Shown here one piece after another: positions 1 to 11,112 of a stretch of DNA of 64,000 nt. Position 1 is the first letter of the stretch. The number at the start of each line of letters is the position of its first letter. Source of the stretch: Siniperca chuatsi. Taxonomy: Eukaryota > Chordata > Actinopteri > Centrarchiformes > Sinipercidae. The translations under genes and the position numbers were made by a program. The notes under the pieces were generated by a model. It ran no database searches. It was not told where the DNA came from and worked only from the letters and a program-made list of their open reading frames with translations. The DNA lies in contig NC_058047.1 in assembly GCF_020085105.1 (NCBI RefSeq), forward strand, positions 22,648,001-22,712,000. The letters run 5' to 3'.

Positions 1-557
1 TGTTAACCCCACAGAGAGTTGATTCAAAATGACTCTCTGGCACAGCTTTTCCCCTGTGGTGTCGTGGTGTCGAGTTAAAGAGAAAACTCCTCCTGAACCA
101 CAGATTTCACTTAGTTTTTATATTTTGTTTATGTTCCTATACAATTTAGTTTTTGATTTGCATTTCTCCCCATTGAACTAAAACAAGATTAGAAAGACCA
201 ACTTTGTAAAAGCTGAGAACACTCAAACTAAAGTGTCTGTTTCACTGCTTTTTTACAAATTACAGTTCTGATTTCCATTTACTCCCGCAGAGAAGCGAGA
301 GTGTGGGAGAGAGATCAGTTCTAACTGGACTGGACTGGTTCACAGTATTTCTGACTTTCCCAAACATGGGCTTGCCAGCCACACTGCAGCGAAAAGGGTC
401 TCTGTTGTACACTGTTATACTCCTACAGCCACATAGGATTGGGGAGAAACCTGCCGCTGCCAAGTTATGTGGTTCTGTGAAATCTTAAATAGTAACAAAG
501 TATTATCTAAGTCCTGTTCTGAGCTTGTTAATTGTTGTGTGTTTGTCCAAATGCCAG

Positions 558-3500
558 GTAATACAACAGCAGAGGAGAATGAAAAGAAGGGAAGCACAGA
601 AGTTACACCTAAACCAGCTGAAACACCTCAAGACTCTGCAGTGTAAGTGTGCAGTCTACCAGTTAAAGACCAGTAAGCCATTATGAATGTAAATTGATTT
701 TATATGCCAACGATGAGTTAAGTTAGAATACAACTAAGTCTTCACTTTTCTTCTATAACCCTCCAAAAACACAGAAGTTCTGTTAATATGCTTCTAAAAT
801 TGTATCTGTGTCTTTCCTCCAGACTGGAGCCTGCAGAGCCAGAACACCCTGCAACCCAGGAGGACTCTAATGTCTCCAGTGAACCTTCCACGCCTTCCCC
901 CTCATCACCCGACTCCCATGAGGACAGACAGATTGTCACTCTGGTAGAGGAGGAGGAGGATGAAGAGCCCAGACAGTCTACTGTCACCCTGATGGAGGAG
1001 GAGGGAGAGGAAGAAGAAGAGAAGAGAGAGGAGGAGACGAGGAAGGAGGCAGACAGGAACCAGTGGGAGAACCAGACTTACTGTCCTTTCTCCTCCTTCT
1101 CTTCCCTGTCTCTGTCCTGCATGGCCACCCTGCCGGAGCTGCTCCATCGCTGGTGCTCTGCCAGGCTGGCCAAGGAGAGACTCCGCAGCCTTAGGCGGAG
1201 GCAGCTGGGCATTCAAACACAGACACACCCTGATGCGCACACCCCTTCCCTCACACACACACCCCCACTGATCCCTGCCCCTGTCCCAACACCTCTCAAA
1301 GAACCCCTCCCCCTCACAGAAAAAGATCCAGAGCCCGAGGTGCCTGTTGTTAAGGGCCAAAATGAGGGCAAAATCTTGGGTGAGGGGCACACCACACATC
1401 CCAACACTCACACCCCTGATGCACACACTCCAGAGCTCAACATCATCCTAGAGCCAAGTAGAACCTCCACCATCCCCCCTCACAGTTTCTCAGACATCCA
1501 TAGTTCCCTGACATGGCCTACCCCCACCCATGAGGAGAAGCTACTTCCTCCCATTAAAGACGCAGCCCTGGACCCTGTTCCCACTCCACCCCTCCAAGTC
1601 TCAATCCCAGAGACACAACAGGCCAGCAGTGCCACCCCCACCCTTACTGTCAGCTCTTCCACACAGCCTGTGGCCTCTGAGACTGCCTCTCCTGGTGTCG
1701 TGGTTCCCCCTGTCAAGGAGCAGCCTGTTCAGCCTCTTCCCACTGCATCAAGGCCTGACGACCTTATCCCCCCTCCCACTGAACTGCCAACAGCTCTCCC
1801 CCTGACTGACACTCACACAGAAACAGTAAAGTCAGGCGCCGACAGTGGGGACTCACAGAGACACAGTGTCCAGGCTTCTCAGACTCATGTGGAGCAGGGG
1901 GACTCTCTCACTCAGACTGGAGAGCCGCATCGGGTGGAAGACACGGTGGACGAGGACCTGCTAAGCACTAATGGGAATGGAAATGTCCACCGAACAGCTA
2001 CAGACTTCTATGCAGAGCTGCAGAATGGAGGAGATTATAGTGGGGGAGCAGTGAACGGGAACAGCGTGTTATTGAACGGGGGAGCGGTTCATGGCTCCAG
2101 CCAGAAGGAGAGTGTGTTCATGAGGCTGAACAACAGGATCAAAGCCCTGGAGATGAACATGAGTCTGTCCAGCAGGTACCTGGAGGAGCTCAGCCAGAGG
2201 TAAACCACTGGACACAACGAGCCTTAGAATGTATTCGGAATAACTAGATAGCACTTCTTTCGAGCTTGTTTTTTAATTGTTATTAGATTGACATGATCAG
2301 TGCCATTATACCATGGTCATAGGTTGTAATTTTTGCATTTGTGTTGCTCAGATACCGTAAACAGATGGAAGAGATGCAGAGAGCATTCAATAAGACCATC
2401 ATCAAACTGCAGAACACCTCCCGCATTGCTGAGGAGCAGGTCAGTTTGCATGAAGGCAATCGGAGCAAGAGAAGTTGAAGCATAAACAGAAAATAGTTAT
2501 GTGTTTGTTTGTCTGATAGTGACAACAAATGAGTAACTGTTGTGCTTTTCAGGACCAGAAGCAGACAGATTCCATCCAGGTCCTGCAGAGCCAGCTGGAG
2601 AACGTCACTAAACTGATGCTCAATCTCACCGCTACAGTCAGCCAGCTGCAGAGAGAGGTAACATACCTCTATTGTTGATTGCTTTTGTATTTCCTACTGC
2701 TTACATAGTGATTACTAGTTCAACCAGTTCAGAAACAATGTCTGTTTATTGCATTCGTTTTGAGAGCTGACTAACACTGTAATATGCAACCAAGCAAATA
2801 AGATGTGCACAGTCTTCAGTTTAGTTATTTTTATTTCTCTGAGGTAAATGATAATCTGCATACAGGATGTTCCTGATGGATAGTGTGGATTTATTACCAC
2901 CACAGTGGTTGTTTGGAGAACACCACTATTCATTAAACAGACTTTTGATATTCTCTGCTGCATTTAGTTTCTGTTGATGTTTAAGCTCTGTGCCTAATAC
3001 AAGCCAGAGTCAGAAACATGTTAAGTTTTCTGCTTGGAATGCATAATGATCTCACTAACAAGGTGTTTGGAGTCATGCTGAAATTGAACAGACCATATGG
3101 AAATGACGCTGCACAGCAGATTTGTGAAGTTGAACAGGGAAATACTGAAAAGATGGTAGCTGAAAGAACGTTGACAAATGACACTAATTATGGCACATAT
3201 GTGACTAATATTTAAATATTTGAAGGTCCTCCAGCAAACTGTTAACAGGGACATGAGACAAAAAGAAGGTTTGTTCAGAAATAGTTGATTAGCAGTTGGT
3301 GAGCAAGAGAGATGCCATTAAGAGAGGGCATGACAACACTCTCGCAAGTCAAACATACAGCAACATTTGGAGACCATGCAAAACACACAGTCCCAAATAT
3401 TTCTGTAAGTCATTCCCAGAATTGGCTTTTTTCAATCTGTCGACTCTTTTAACTTTCCGTGTTCATTAGCTGACTTTCAAGGTTGCCTTACTGACCTTCA

Positions 3501-6500
3501 TTGAGAGCGTATAGTTACAGTACATCTGCTTTGGCCAAGAAAACCCCAGTGTCTACTAATTTGGACAAGAGGACATGTGCCCATGGGGATTACATTACAT
3601 TAGAAATTCAGAGGTTTATGAAAGATAAATGCACTTGGAATATAGTGGGCAAACACAGCTGGGAAGAAATTTCTGTTAGATGTAATACCCCAAATCGAAA
3701 GACAGGAGAATATATATTATAATCTATAAATAATATTTTTAAAACAGAAGGGTTCCAGTAGTAGAATGGCTCATTTGTTTATTTGTATTGTCCTTAATAA
3801 AAATAAGTGCTTCACAGGCCAAAATTGGACAGGAGATCACAAAAGGGGGAGGTACCCCCTTCCAGGACTAATAGCTGACTAGTCGGTAGCATGACAAAGT
3901 GGCAAATCAGTGATGCAGTTACAGATTGCCGCATATCTGAATATAACCCCATCCACCATTACAAGTGAAGAAGAACTCAGGAGAGAGATTGAAGTGGATT
4001 CTTTAAGTCTTTCTTTAAGCAAATAGCAAGTGAAGTGAAAAGCTCAGGTTATTGGTAAACATAAACAACAAGCTTTTAGCTTGCTGATAAATTTGCGTGA
4101 TAGTTGAATGGGTGAATACAAGTTCATTTTTGTGTCTGACAGTTACATAGTCCTATGGATGGTACTGTGGTGTGTACGCAGTTTTGATTTGGGATCTTTA
4201 CAGTAAGAGCTCACTTGTAAAAACTTGCTACTAACAAATTTAATATTTAATTCATCTTAATGTGGGGAAAGGCATTAATATGTATGTGTACAAAGCGGTA
4301 TGTGATGTGATTTTCAGACTTGTACAGCATTTCACTTTTCGCTGTTTAACTTTTTCTCTGCAGGTATCTGACCGTCAGAGCTACCTGGTGGTCTCTCTGG
4401 TTCTGTGTCTATCTTTGGGCCTCCTGCTGTGTCTGCAGTGCTGCCGCACCTCCTCTCCAAGCCCTAACACCAACGCTGTTGCCCTTCCCAAGAGCAACCA
4501 CTACCCCAGCCCCAAGAGGTTTGTCACACACACACACACACACACTCACGTCATATTCATGCCACGTATGAATATGACATTTTGCTTCTGTTGGCTTGGC
4601 TTTTAATTCTGTTAAAGACTATTTATAAGAATATTGTTCTGTCATTATGATCCCTTACACCCAGTTTTAATGATGCTGCATCTGAATAGAACATATTGGA
4701 TTACTTCCTTACTTGACTTGTTACCAGCTTGCCTAATGCTGTCACTCCTGTCCTGCCACTAACTGTAGGAAGCTGGGGTAGTGACAATGTAAACAACACT
4801 TTACAAACGTCAAAATCATTTTTCTCCTGTCAGGTGCTTCTCCTCCTATGATGATATGAGCCTAAAGCGCAGGGTGACCTGTCCGCTTGTTCGCTCCAAG
4901 TCGTTCCACTTGTCCTCTACAGAAGGTAAGAGCCCCCTCTCCTAAACACACACACATGTACACATGCAATACACAAGTCTCTCCTCAAACCTGCCTCTGT
5001 TTTTCACTCTATTGTGTTTCTCCCTCTGCCTTTGTCATTGCAACATAAGCAACATTGAGCCTTGATACTACAGTCATAGCTCACTGCAAACCATATTATC
5101 GCTACTGCAGACCTTTTCAGCCTAGTTGGGTCAGACTGTTGCAGCTCTTACCGCATAACTGTCCACATCCAAGCACAATCCAATCTTCATTCTTTCTGTC
5201 TTTCCAACTCTCATTCTGTTTATATATCTGCTATTTCCTCTCACACATGTTGCCATGCTTTGTGGCTGATATCCCTGGTGCTGCCAGTGCCTCAAGCAAC
5301 ACAAGCCCACAGGGGGAGGCTGGTGCAAGCAATAAAAGAATAAAGTCTTTGACTCATGAAACCTAAAACTCCCCCTGCTGTTCATTATTCCTCAACTATG
5401 TGTGTGTGCGTGTGTGTGTGGGAGTTTGCCCTTGAGGCTGCGAGGCTGTCATTGACAGCTTGTGTCCACATGCAGGCTTAAGGAGTATAATAATAGAGCA
5501 TGTTGCTTTGCTGGCTCATGGTAGACATTTGCAAGTAGTAATCGATAATAAAATAACATGCTTTTTCTGTGAGTTTAACCTTAGTTTTTAGTTTTAGTCA
5601 AATTACTTGTGTTATCTTTGCTACAGACATTAAGTCATGATTAGAATATGGATTTTTGCTGTTGCATCTTTAATAAAACTACTTGCAAGGTCACTTCATG
5701 CTTGTTACATGTATGTTTTCCTGTTTCCCATTCCATCATTAACCTGGCCCCTCTCTCCCCTCCCCAGTAGGTCCAGATGACTTGTACATTGTAGAACCTC
5801 TAAGGTTTTCTCCAGAGAAAAAGGTACAGTGTCTGTTCCAACTGCTGCTGTTGGCTGTGACGGCCGCCGTACTTTTAAGTGCTGTGTGTTTTCTACTGTC
5901 AGTCAGTCTGTACAATAAGTGTGTTAGAGCACGGCATGAGTTCTTCGTCAGTCACTGGTTTCTGATCTCAGTGGAGTAGCCAAGATAAGGGAGTAGCTGA
6001 AGTGTTAAGATTCAGCCCACTCCAAATACTTGTTAACCACTTCTTTTCTGACACTGTGGGCATATTTTCTGATTTTGAAAACGAGCTTCAATGCAAGTCC
6101 ATTGAAATTAAAACACATTACACACCTCTTCTCCAGTATACCATGTTTTTGTATGAAAACGTTTGGTGAGGTGAATAAAGTGTGGTGTACTGTGGACTCA
6201 GATATAAATACTTTGTTTAGATAAGTAGTTTTGATAGTATTTCTTTCTACCAAATCCTAGATTCCATCATTCCCTGTTAAACTTTCCCATCCTTCTTTGA
6301 TCCATTTGTGTGACTTCAGTGTCTAGCACAAAGGTGGTTAATATGGCTTTACATTATTAGATGCATCTTGGCTTTCTCTAAAGGTTTTTTTTAATCATTC
6401 TCTCCTCCTGTCTTGTGTTTTTCCTGTAGAAAAAGCGCTGCAAGACAAAGTCATTGGACAAGATTGAGTTTCTGAAGGCATCCGATTCCTCTGCTTCGCT

Positions 6501-7001
6501 CACAAATGGGGGTCCACGGTGCAACGGCTTCACACCATGTCTCCCTGAGCCACCACCACCCCCTCCTCCCCCTCCCCCTCTTCCTCTTCCTCCTCATCCT
6601 CCACCTTCTCTCCCACCGCCTGCCCCTTCCTCTGCAGAGGAGGTGTCATCACTGCCCACTTGCACCTTCAAGGAGTTCCCCTCAGAGACCAGCAGCTGCA
6701 GCTCGTCCACCCACTCTGAGGAGTCCTACACAAGCCGCCTCCCCCTCCCTCTCCCATCTTCCCCTCCACTGGCCTGTGCAATGGGCACAGCCTGCCTTTC
6801 CCCCTCCAGCAGCCTCCCACCAAGTCCCGTCAGGAGAAACGCTCGATGAAGCGGCGGAAGTCGCGGCAGACGGAGCTGCAGTTCCCTTCCATGGCGGGGG
6901 GGAGCGTCAGTTCTCTGCCCAGCCTGCAGCAGCTTATGAAGGGAAACAAGGAGATCAGTGTCGGGACCATCGGGGCGACAGCCGTCACCGGACATGTCTG
7001 A
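558..7001 (+). CDS. suco: SUN domain-containing ossification factor, 3' part (exons encoding the C-terminal half)
   Basis: SUCO is an ER/secretory-pathway type I membrane glycoprotein with an N-terminal SUN domain, implicated in bone formation and collagen secretion. The SUN-domain exons lie before the window. Coding exons read by splice sites and phase: 558-642, 823-2199, 2352-2439, 2553-2657, 4364-4518, 4834-4925, 5768-5823 and 6430 onward. Each junction keeps frame and reproduces the human order: [45 protein letters not shown], then a coiled coil, then [10 protein letters not shown] leading into one hydrophobic transmembrane segment, then [39 protein letters not shown], and finally KGNKEI-VGT-G-TAV-GH at the C-terminus. 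Odd point: in the last exon the reading frame entering from the splice site ends at a stop at 6847-6849, whereas the conserved C-terminus to the TGA at 6999-7001 is one frame away. This suggests a 1-base deletion or assembly error between about 6738 and 6768. Identity is very secure; the 5' end is missing. Confidence 0.95.
823..2199 (+). CDS. suco: suco large central exon (acidic and proline/threonine-rich lumenal/linker region)
   Basis: A 1,377-base exon between a pyrimidine-rich acceptor (cag ends at 822) and a donor at 2200. It encodes a low-complexity Pro/Thr/Ser/Glu region with a glutamate run (about 945-1050) and a conserved ~50-residue patch around 1070-1200 that corresponds to the human segment beginning near QIFCSELT (here [10 protein letters not shown], then [21 protein letters not shown]). 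The 3' end carries the conserved [12 protein letters not shown] and [24 protein letters not shown] coiled-coil start. Most of the middle is poorly conserved repeats of His/Thr/Pro codons (CACACA-type DNA inside coding sequence), so length is expected to vary between species. Confidence 0.9.
2658..4363 (+). other. suco: suco intron between the coiled-coil and transmembrane exons
   Basis: A 1.7 kb intron from gtaaca to ctgcag. I see no exon-like segment; the ORFs inside it are short and unlike any protein I recognise. A small fold-back (AAGGGGG, 5-base loop, CCCCCTT) lies near 3845-3865. Otherwise it is unremarkable AT-rich intron. Confidence 0.5.
4364..4518 (+). CDS. suco: suco transmembrane exon
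   Basis: This exon begins in phase 0 right after the coiled-coil exon and encodes [20 protein letters not shown] followed by LLCLQCC, a single hydrophobic membrane span bounded by a Cys-rich juxtamembrane end. It continues into the cytosolic/tail motif [13 protein letters not shown]. The acceptor is ctctgcag and the donor is AG|gtttgt. The downstream intron opens directly with a CA microsatellite (4525-4545). Confidence 0.9.
6430..6849 (+). CDS. suco: suco last coding exon as read in frame from the splice site
   Basis: The acceptor tgtag ends at 6429 and the phase-0 junction KKKKRCK matches human. The exon encodes a serine patch, a long proline run (about 6550-6620, CCN-rich, with at least ten consecutive prolines), then [16 protein letters not shown], which corresponds to the human SETSSQSEESY. 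After that the frame runs into low-complexity Pro/Leu/Ser codons and the stop TGA at 6847-6849. This end is not homologous to known SUCO C-termini. Confidence 0.7.
   Translation, partial: KKRCKTKSLDKIEFLKASDSSASLTNGGPRCNGFTPCLPEPPPPPPPPPPLPLPPHPPPSLPPPAPSSAEEVSSLPTCTFKEFPSETSSCSSSTHSEESYTSRLPLPLPSSPPLACAMGTACLSPSSSLPPSPVRRNAR
6771..7001 (+). pseudogene. suco: suco conserved C-terminus in a shifted frame (frameshift or sequence error)
   Basis: Read in the frame starting at 6771, this stretch gives [52 protein letters not shown] and a stop at 6999-7001. It matches the human SUCO tail closely (LCNGQS, TEKRALKRRRSK, GSLPSLHDIIKGNKEI). It is offset from the frame entering the exon in a way that fits a single missing base in the C/T-rich tract 6738-6768. 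In a normal gene both parts would be one continuous exon, so I mark the offset rather than call a separate gene. I have not reconstructed the joined protein. Confidence 0.75.
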
Positions 7002-8221
7002 ATACTCACACTTCACTTGTACACAACTTTCTATTCACAACCACACACACGTGCGCACACACACACACACTATATGGTAGCAGACTTGCGTAGTATGGAG
7101 TTGAGGTGTTACTGCATCCCAAAGAACCACATTTCCTATGAGCACCCAGGCGCACCGTGGAACTGAAGTGGCTACGGCAGCAGTAGCTCAACATCATCCA
7201 GTCCTTATCCACTCCTGTCAAAGACCTGTTTACGGTTATGTGCCTTTATATCTGTTCTTGACCTTTTAATGCTAAAAACATGAAATTTAAAGAATTGTTT
7301 GTGTGGACAGAGAGAGACACTGTGGTGGGGAGTGAAACATTAATACAAGTCAAATCCATTGAAGTGTGTTCAAGATGTTTTTTCTACTGGATAAGCACAT
7401 TGTCCCATGACAGTTGAGCGCCAGTGAGCTTTTATCCCCACTTTGAGCACAGTGAGGAGAGGTGCTGGCCTCAACTCTACGTTCCTTCACCTTCGGGGAC
7501 ATCACAAAGTATTAGGCTGCTCTTTTGAATGAAATGTGTCGTTATGAGAGAACCCATGGAGTATAACAAACTACTTCTCTTATCCTTATTTCCTTCTGCC
7601 TTCCATTGCCATCGTTGTATCCATACTGTCTTTGTATTGCATCCTTACGTGACTACAGGTGTTCGTATGGGACCAGAGTGTTCAACTTTCTTTGTACACC
7701 AGACTCTCTGTTTCTGTTTCTCTTCCTCTTCCTCTGTCTCTGTCAGTCTGTTCCAAACCAACCCTCCGAGCTGAATGAAGAACATAATTTTGCATGGGGT
7801 GAAACGGTCTGAATGTGTTAGTCCTTTCAATTTAGTGTCCCATTTAACCTCATATTCCAAATACAATTGCAGCAGTTTGTAGATCCCACTAGTCACTAGT
7901 TAACAATGAAATGTTCTATGAACTCAGTTAGTTTGGGCTGGGCCTGAAAGCTTGCTCACACATAAAGGGGAATTGCACTTATACAGTACATATTGTGACT
8001 GTGAGGGGGAAAATGGGTTCAAACAGGCCAGAGGCAAGCCATGGGGTTTTTATTGTCTTTCTCTGTTATATTTTATTATTTCTTTCATCCATAACTGAGC
8101 CATGCTTATCGTTGCTGGTTTGGTTTGTTTGAATTATTCTCAAAACCAGTATGGAGGCAAAAGTTTCCTGTACAGGGTACAGTTTACTGTAGGAGCACAT
8201 TGGGTGGCAAAGCTGAATGTT

Positions 8222-8275
8222 TACACACACACACACACACAACGTCTAACACACACACATACACACACACACACA
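8222..8275 (+). repeat. compound CA microsatellite in the suco 3' UTR
   Basis: Three CA runs interrupted by ACGTCTA and AT; likely length-polymorphic. Confidence 0.85.
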
Positions 8276-9873
8276 TCCTACTGGGACCCTGCAGCTGAGT
8301 CTGACAGACCAGCTTTATTTATCTATTTATTTATTTAAATGACTACAGATTTTTCTAACCTAGGCACTAGCTTGCCAGTCTCCCAATCCTGCAGTGTCAC
8401 AGTAGTTTATCCCTGTGAATATGTTACATAGAAATATTACAGTGCAATACACTCAACCGTACTAACACATGACCATGGGGGATGGATCAACTGTGGACAT
8501 TTTTGTTTTCTTTGTAGCTTGTGCTCTGACATTATAACAGCCCCTAATTCTGTTTCCCTCAGCCTGAAATAGCTGACAAGTATGATAGCAGTCACATGTC
8601 CTGCAGCAGCTTTTATGTCAACAAGATAATAGTCTTGATTTAGAAAACCACAGCTTTCTTAGGATCATCACACTGCTGCTGTTGTATATGTTCCAAGCTG
8701 TTGGCTGGTTAAAAGTAGTGGAAAGGGCTAAACTGAGTGTTTGCTTATTATTGTCCTGTCTTCTGCGTGCTTGATTCAGCGTCTTTGTTGGATCGGTAAC
8801 CAGCCGATTTTAACTTGCCCTGTTGATGATTTCATGACTGACCTACATTAACATTCAGTTTAATGTTTAAACACTGTAGGAAGTTGCAGATGTGAAAAGG
8901 GGTATTCATTTTTGTTGTTTGTTTAAATAATAAAATTAAAATGCATGTTTTTCTTTATGTATATAGTTTCTGACTGGCTCTGTGTGGTTGGACTTGTGTA
9001 CATTTTGACAGAGACAGAGAATTTTCTTCTAACTCCACTCTCCCAAAAGAGCATTGTTATCTCTTCTGACCAGCTTCTACAGCTCCTTTTTTCTCTTTAC
9101 ATATCTTTATCTACCAAGTTCACCTCTGACACCCCCCAAATCGCACGACTTTCTGTGACTGTGAAAAAGTTTTAATATGCCTGCTTTTATTAACCACTCT
9201 AATATGTTCCCATTAGGAGCTTAAATGCTGATAAATGCTTTATCAGCCTACATGCCTGCTTTCCTGACAAGCTGATCTTTCTGTGCATCCCTACTCTCAT
9301 TGTACACTCAGTCTTTTATTCACTTGTCATTGCTATTTGACTTTGTGTTCGCCCCACCCTGAATGATAGTTGCGGTTTGTGAGAAGAATATGAATTGCTG
9401 TTGAATAAAGGGAACGCAGCAAAGATAGCTTTGATTTGGAACACCATTAATGTGATTCTGTATGTTCCACAAGCCGAGCAAATCATCGTTTTTTACCCTT
9501 TTTGAATGTGTATGATCTTATGTTTGTGTGTGTGTGTGTAAACCTGTATGCATGTGAGCATTTTTTTTGTTGTTGATCTCATGTATGTGTGTATGTCTGT
9601 GTTATGAGAAAGACTACTTTGAATCTACTTATCCCGTAACACAGCGATTAGGGAGATTGCCCTCAGAGAGAAATTCTAGGAGCTCAGTGTGCACTTTGTA
9701 TGACTCATGCCTTCTTGTTTTTCTACCTTATGTCAAGTGCTATTGTTTCTTTTTCTTTCTCTCACTCTCTCCCTCTCTTTCTCCCTGTGATTACTCTAAA
9801 GAGCTGCACAGTACTTTTGAGCAGGAGTGAGTTACTACAAAAATGTAGTGCCATTAGAAACTGTGAATTTCTA

Positions 9874-9879
9874 AATAAA
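9874..9879 (+). terminator. suco: candidate suco distal polyadenylation signal
   Basis: Canonical AATAAA followed within 10-40 bases by a T-run and TTGTTGTC, a GU-rich downstream element. Earlier hexamers at 8929 and 9404 are alternatives. Confidence 0.5.
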
Positions 9880-9909
9880 ACCTTTTTTGTTGTCTTTCAC
9901 CTTGTCTTT

Positions 9910-11040
9910 GGCTTTTATTGTGGGTGCCTTCATATTCACTGACATTCATAACCAATCTTAAATCCTACCTTGTTTGTAAACGAAAAGAAAATGGATGGAT
10001 TTTGTTTTTCCATTTTAAAGAGTAACTGACAGTCACAACCTAAATGAAAGGGGTGATGCTCTGAAACTGATCAAGAAACTGAAGTTGATGATTGATTGAT
10101 TGATTGATTGATACATAATTGATTATGGGAGTATGATTGAAATAAAATTTTATAAATATGTCCTGCTAATTTCACCTGATTGGCTCATAAATACAGCACT
10201 TAAACTGACTTCTTTCTAATGTGCTTAAGGGCAGTCAATAAGTTTGGGCATGATTATGTTCAATTCACAGCTTTTAGAGTCCACGAGCAGGAATTCTGCT
10301 TAAACCAAGATCATCACTGGTGCACTTCAGTAAAATCACAAAATGGACTTTAGAAAGTTGAGATGGGTAAACTTTCTGCTTTTGCTATAAAATATAATCC
10401 AGCAGGACCGTCTGGGTCTATATGTGAGGTATCGGTCATTATACTGCCTTCAAGTGCTGTTGGAAACATTACTATGGTTAAAGTGATGCAACTATTCCAA
10501 CAACTGGATAAATTAAAATATTCTATGTTTCACAAAAAATGTTGCTATACAATAACTTTTGGGTCACAAAAGGCATCTTCATAAACGACATTTTTGCAGA
10601 TTGTCCTAACCTTCTGCTGCTGGAACCTAAACGTCAGTATTTTGTTTGTGCTAAAGATGTAGACGTGGTTATGAAGAGAGGCTGTCTAAATCTACTTCAC
10701 ACTGACACTCCTCTCCATATTATACAAAATACTATAGGACACTAAACAAAATGTTATAGGAAACCATTGGATGGAACCTGTTGTGCATGTATTTTCTTAA
10801 AGCAGAGATACTCGGCTGTCAGACATATTTAAATTGTTTTTGGTACTTACTTCTGTATTACAGCATGTGTAAAAGAAAAACCAAAATATGATACTAAATA
10901 AATGCTGGACGTGGTATTGGCAAAGAAATCGGGAACAGACAGCACATCCATGCACCATTATTATAATTATTATTATTTGCAATGATATTAAACAGTAATA
11001 GAGAAATTCGTACATGATACATCCCACCACAAGGTGTCGC
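9910..11040. other. suco-mysm1 intergenic region
   Basis: About 1.1 kb with no gene. It includes a (GATT)n/(TTGA)n run near 10088-10111 and, at 10700-10836, one copy of a dispersed repeat whose second copy is at 45721-45875. The last ~70 bases before the mysm1 ATG are GC-richer and probably form the mysm1 promoter and 5' UTR; no TATA box is evident. Confidence 0.5.
10700..10836 (+). repeat. dispersed repeat, copy 1
   Basis: Shares an ordered series of blocks with 45721-45875 on the same strand: CTGACAC, ATATTATACAAAA, TAGGAC-CTA, TTATAGGAAACCAT, GCAGAG, GCTGTCA and GACATATTTAAATTG. Similarity fades outside these limits. No terminal inverted repeats or coding potential seen. Confidence 0.6.
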
Positions 11041-11112
11041 TGTGAGTAGAGCTGAGTGCTGTTTTCCTCCGGCGCTCTGACTCCTCTGCGATGTTTACGT
11101 TTATCCAACAAC

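Larger units (their letters stand above)
7002..9900 (+). other. suco: suco 3' UTR (extent inferred)
   Basis: There is no coding exon after the stop at 7001. The DNA is AT-rich and without introns that I can defend. It contains a CA/GT stretch at 7042-7070, a compound CA array at 8222-8275, and three AATAAA hexamers (8929-8934, 9404-9409, 9874-9879). The last hexamer is followed by T/GT-rich sequence, the arrangement expected for a distal polyadenylation site. How far the transcript runs is inferred. Confidence 0.5.

Noticed and set aside
303-488. + strand ORF upstream of the first suco exon
   Set aside because: It lies in intron sequence, matches no SUCO segment, and has no exon-exon continuity with 558.
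905-1426. 173-codon minus-strand ORF
   Set aside because: It is the complement of the suco large exon, made open by CA/GT and GAG-rich codons; the + strand is the conserved one.
6643-6809. Possible intron in the suco last exon
   Set aside because: gt...ag and frame would fit, but it would remove the conserved SETSS-SEESY segment and the donor (gtgtca) is weak. A 1-base error is simpler.
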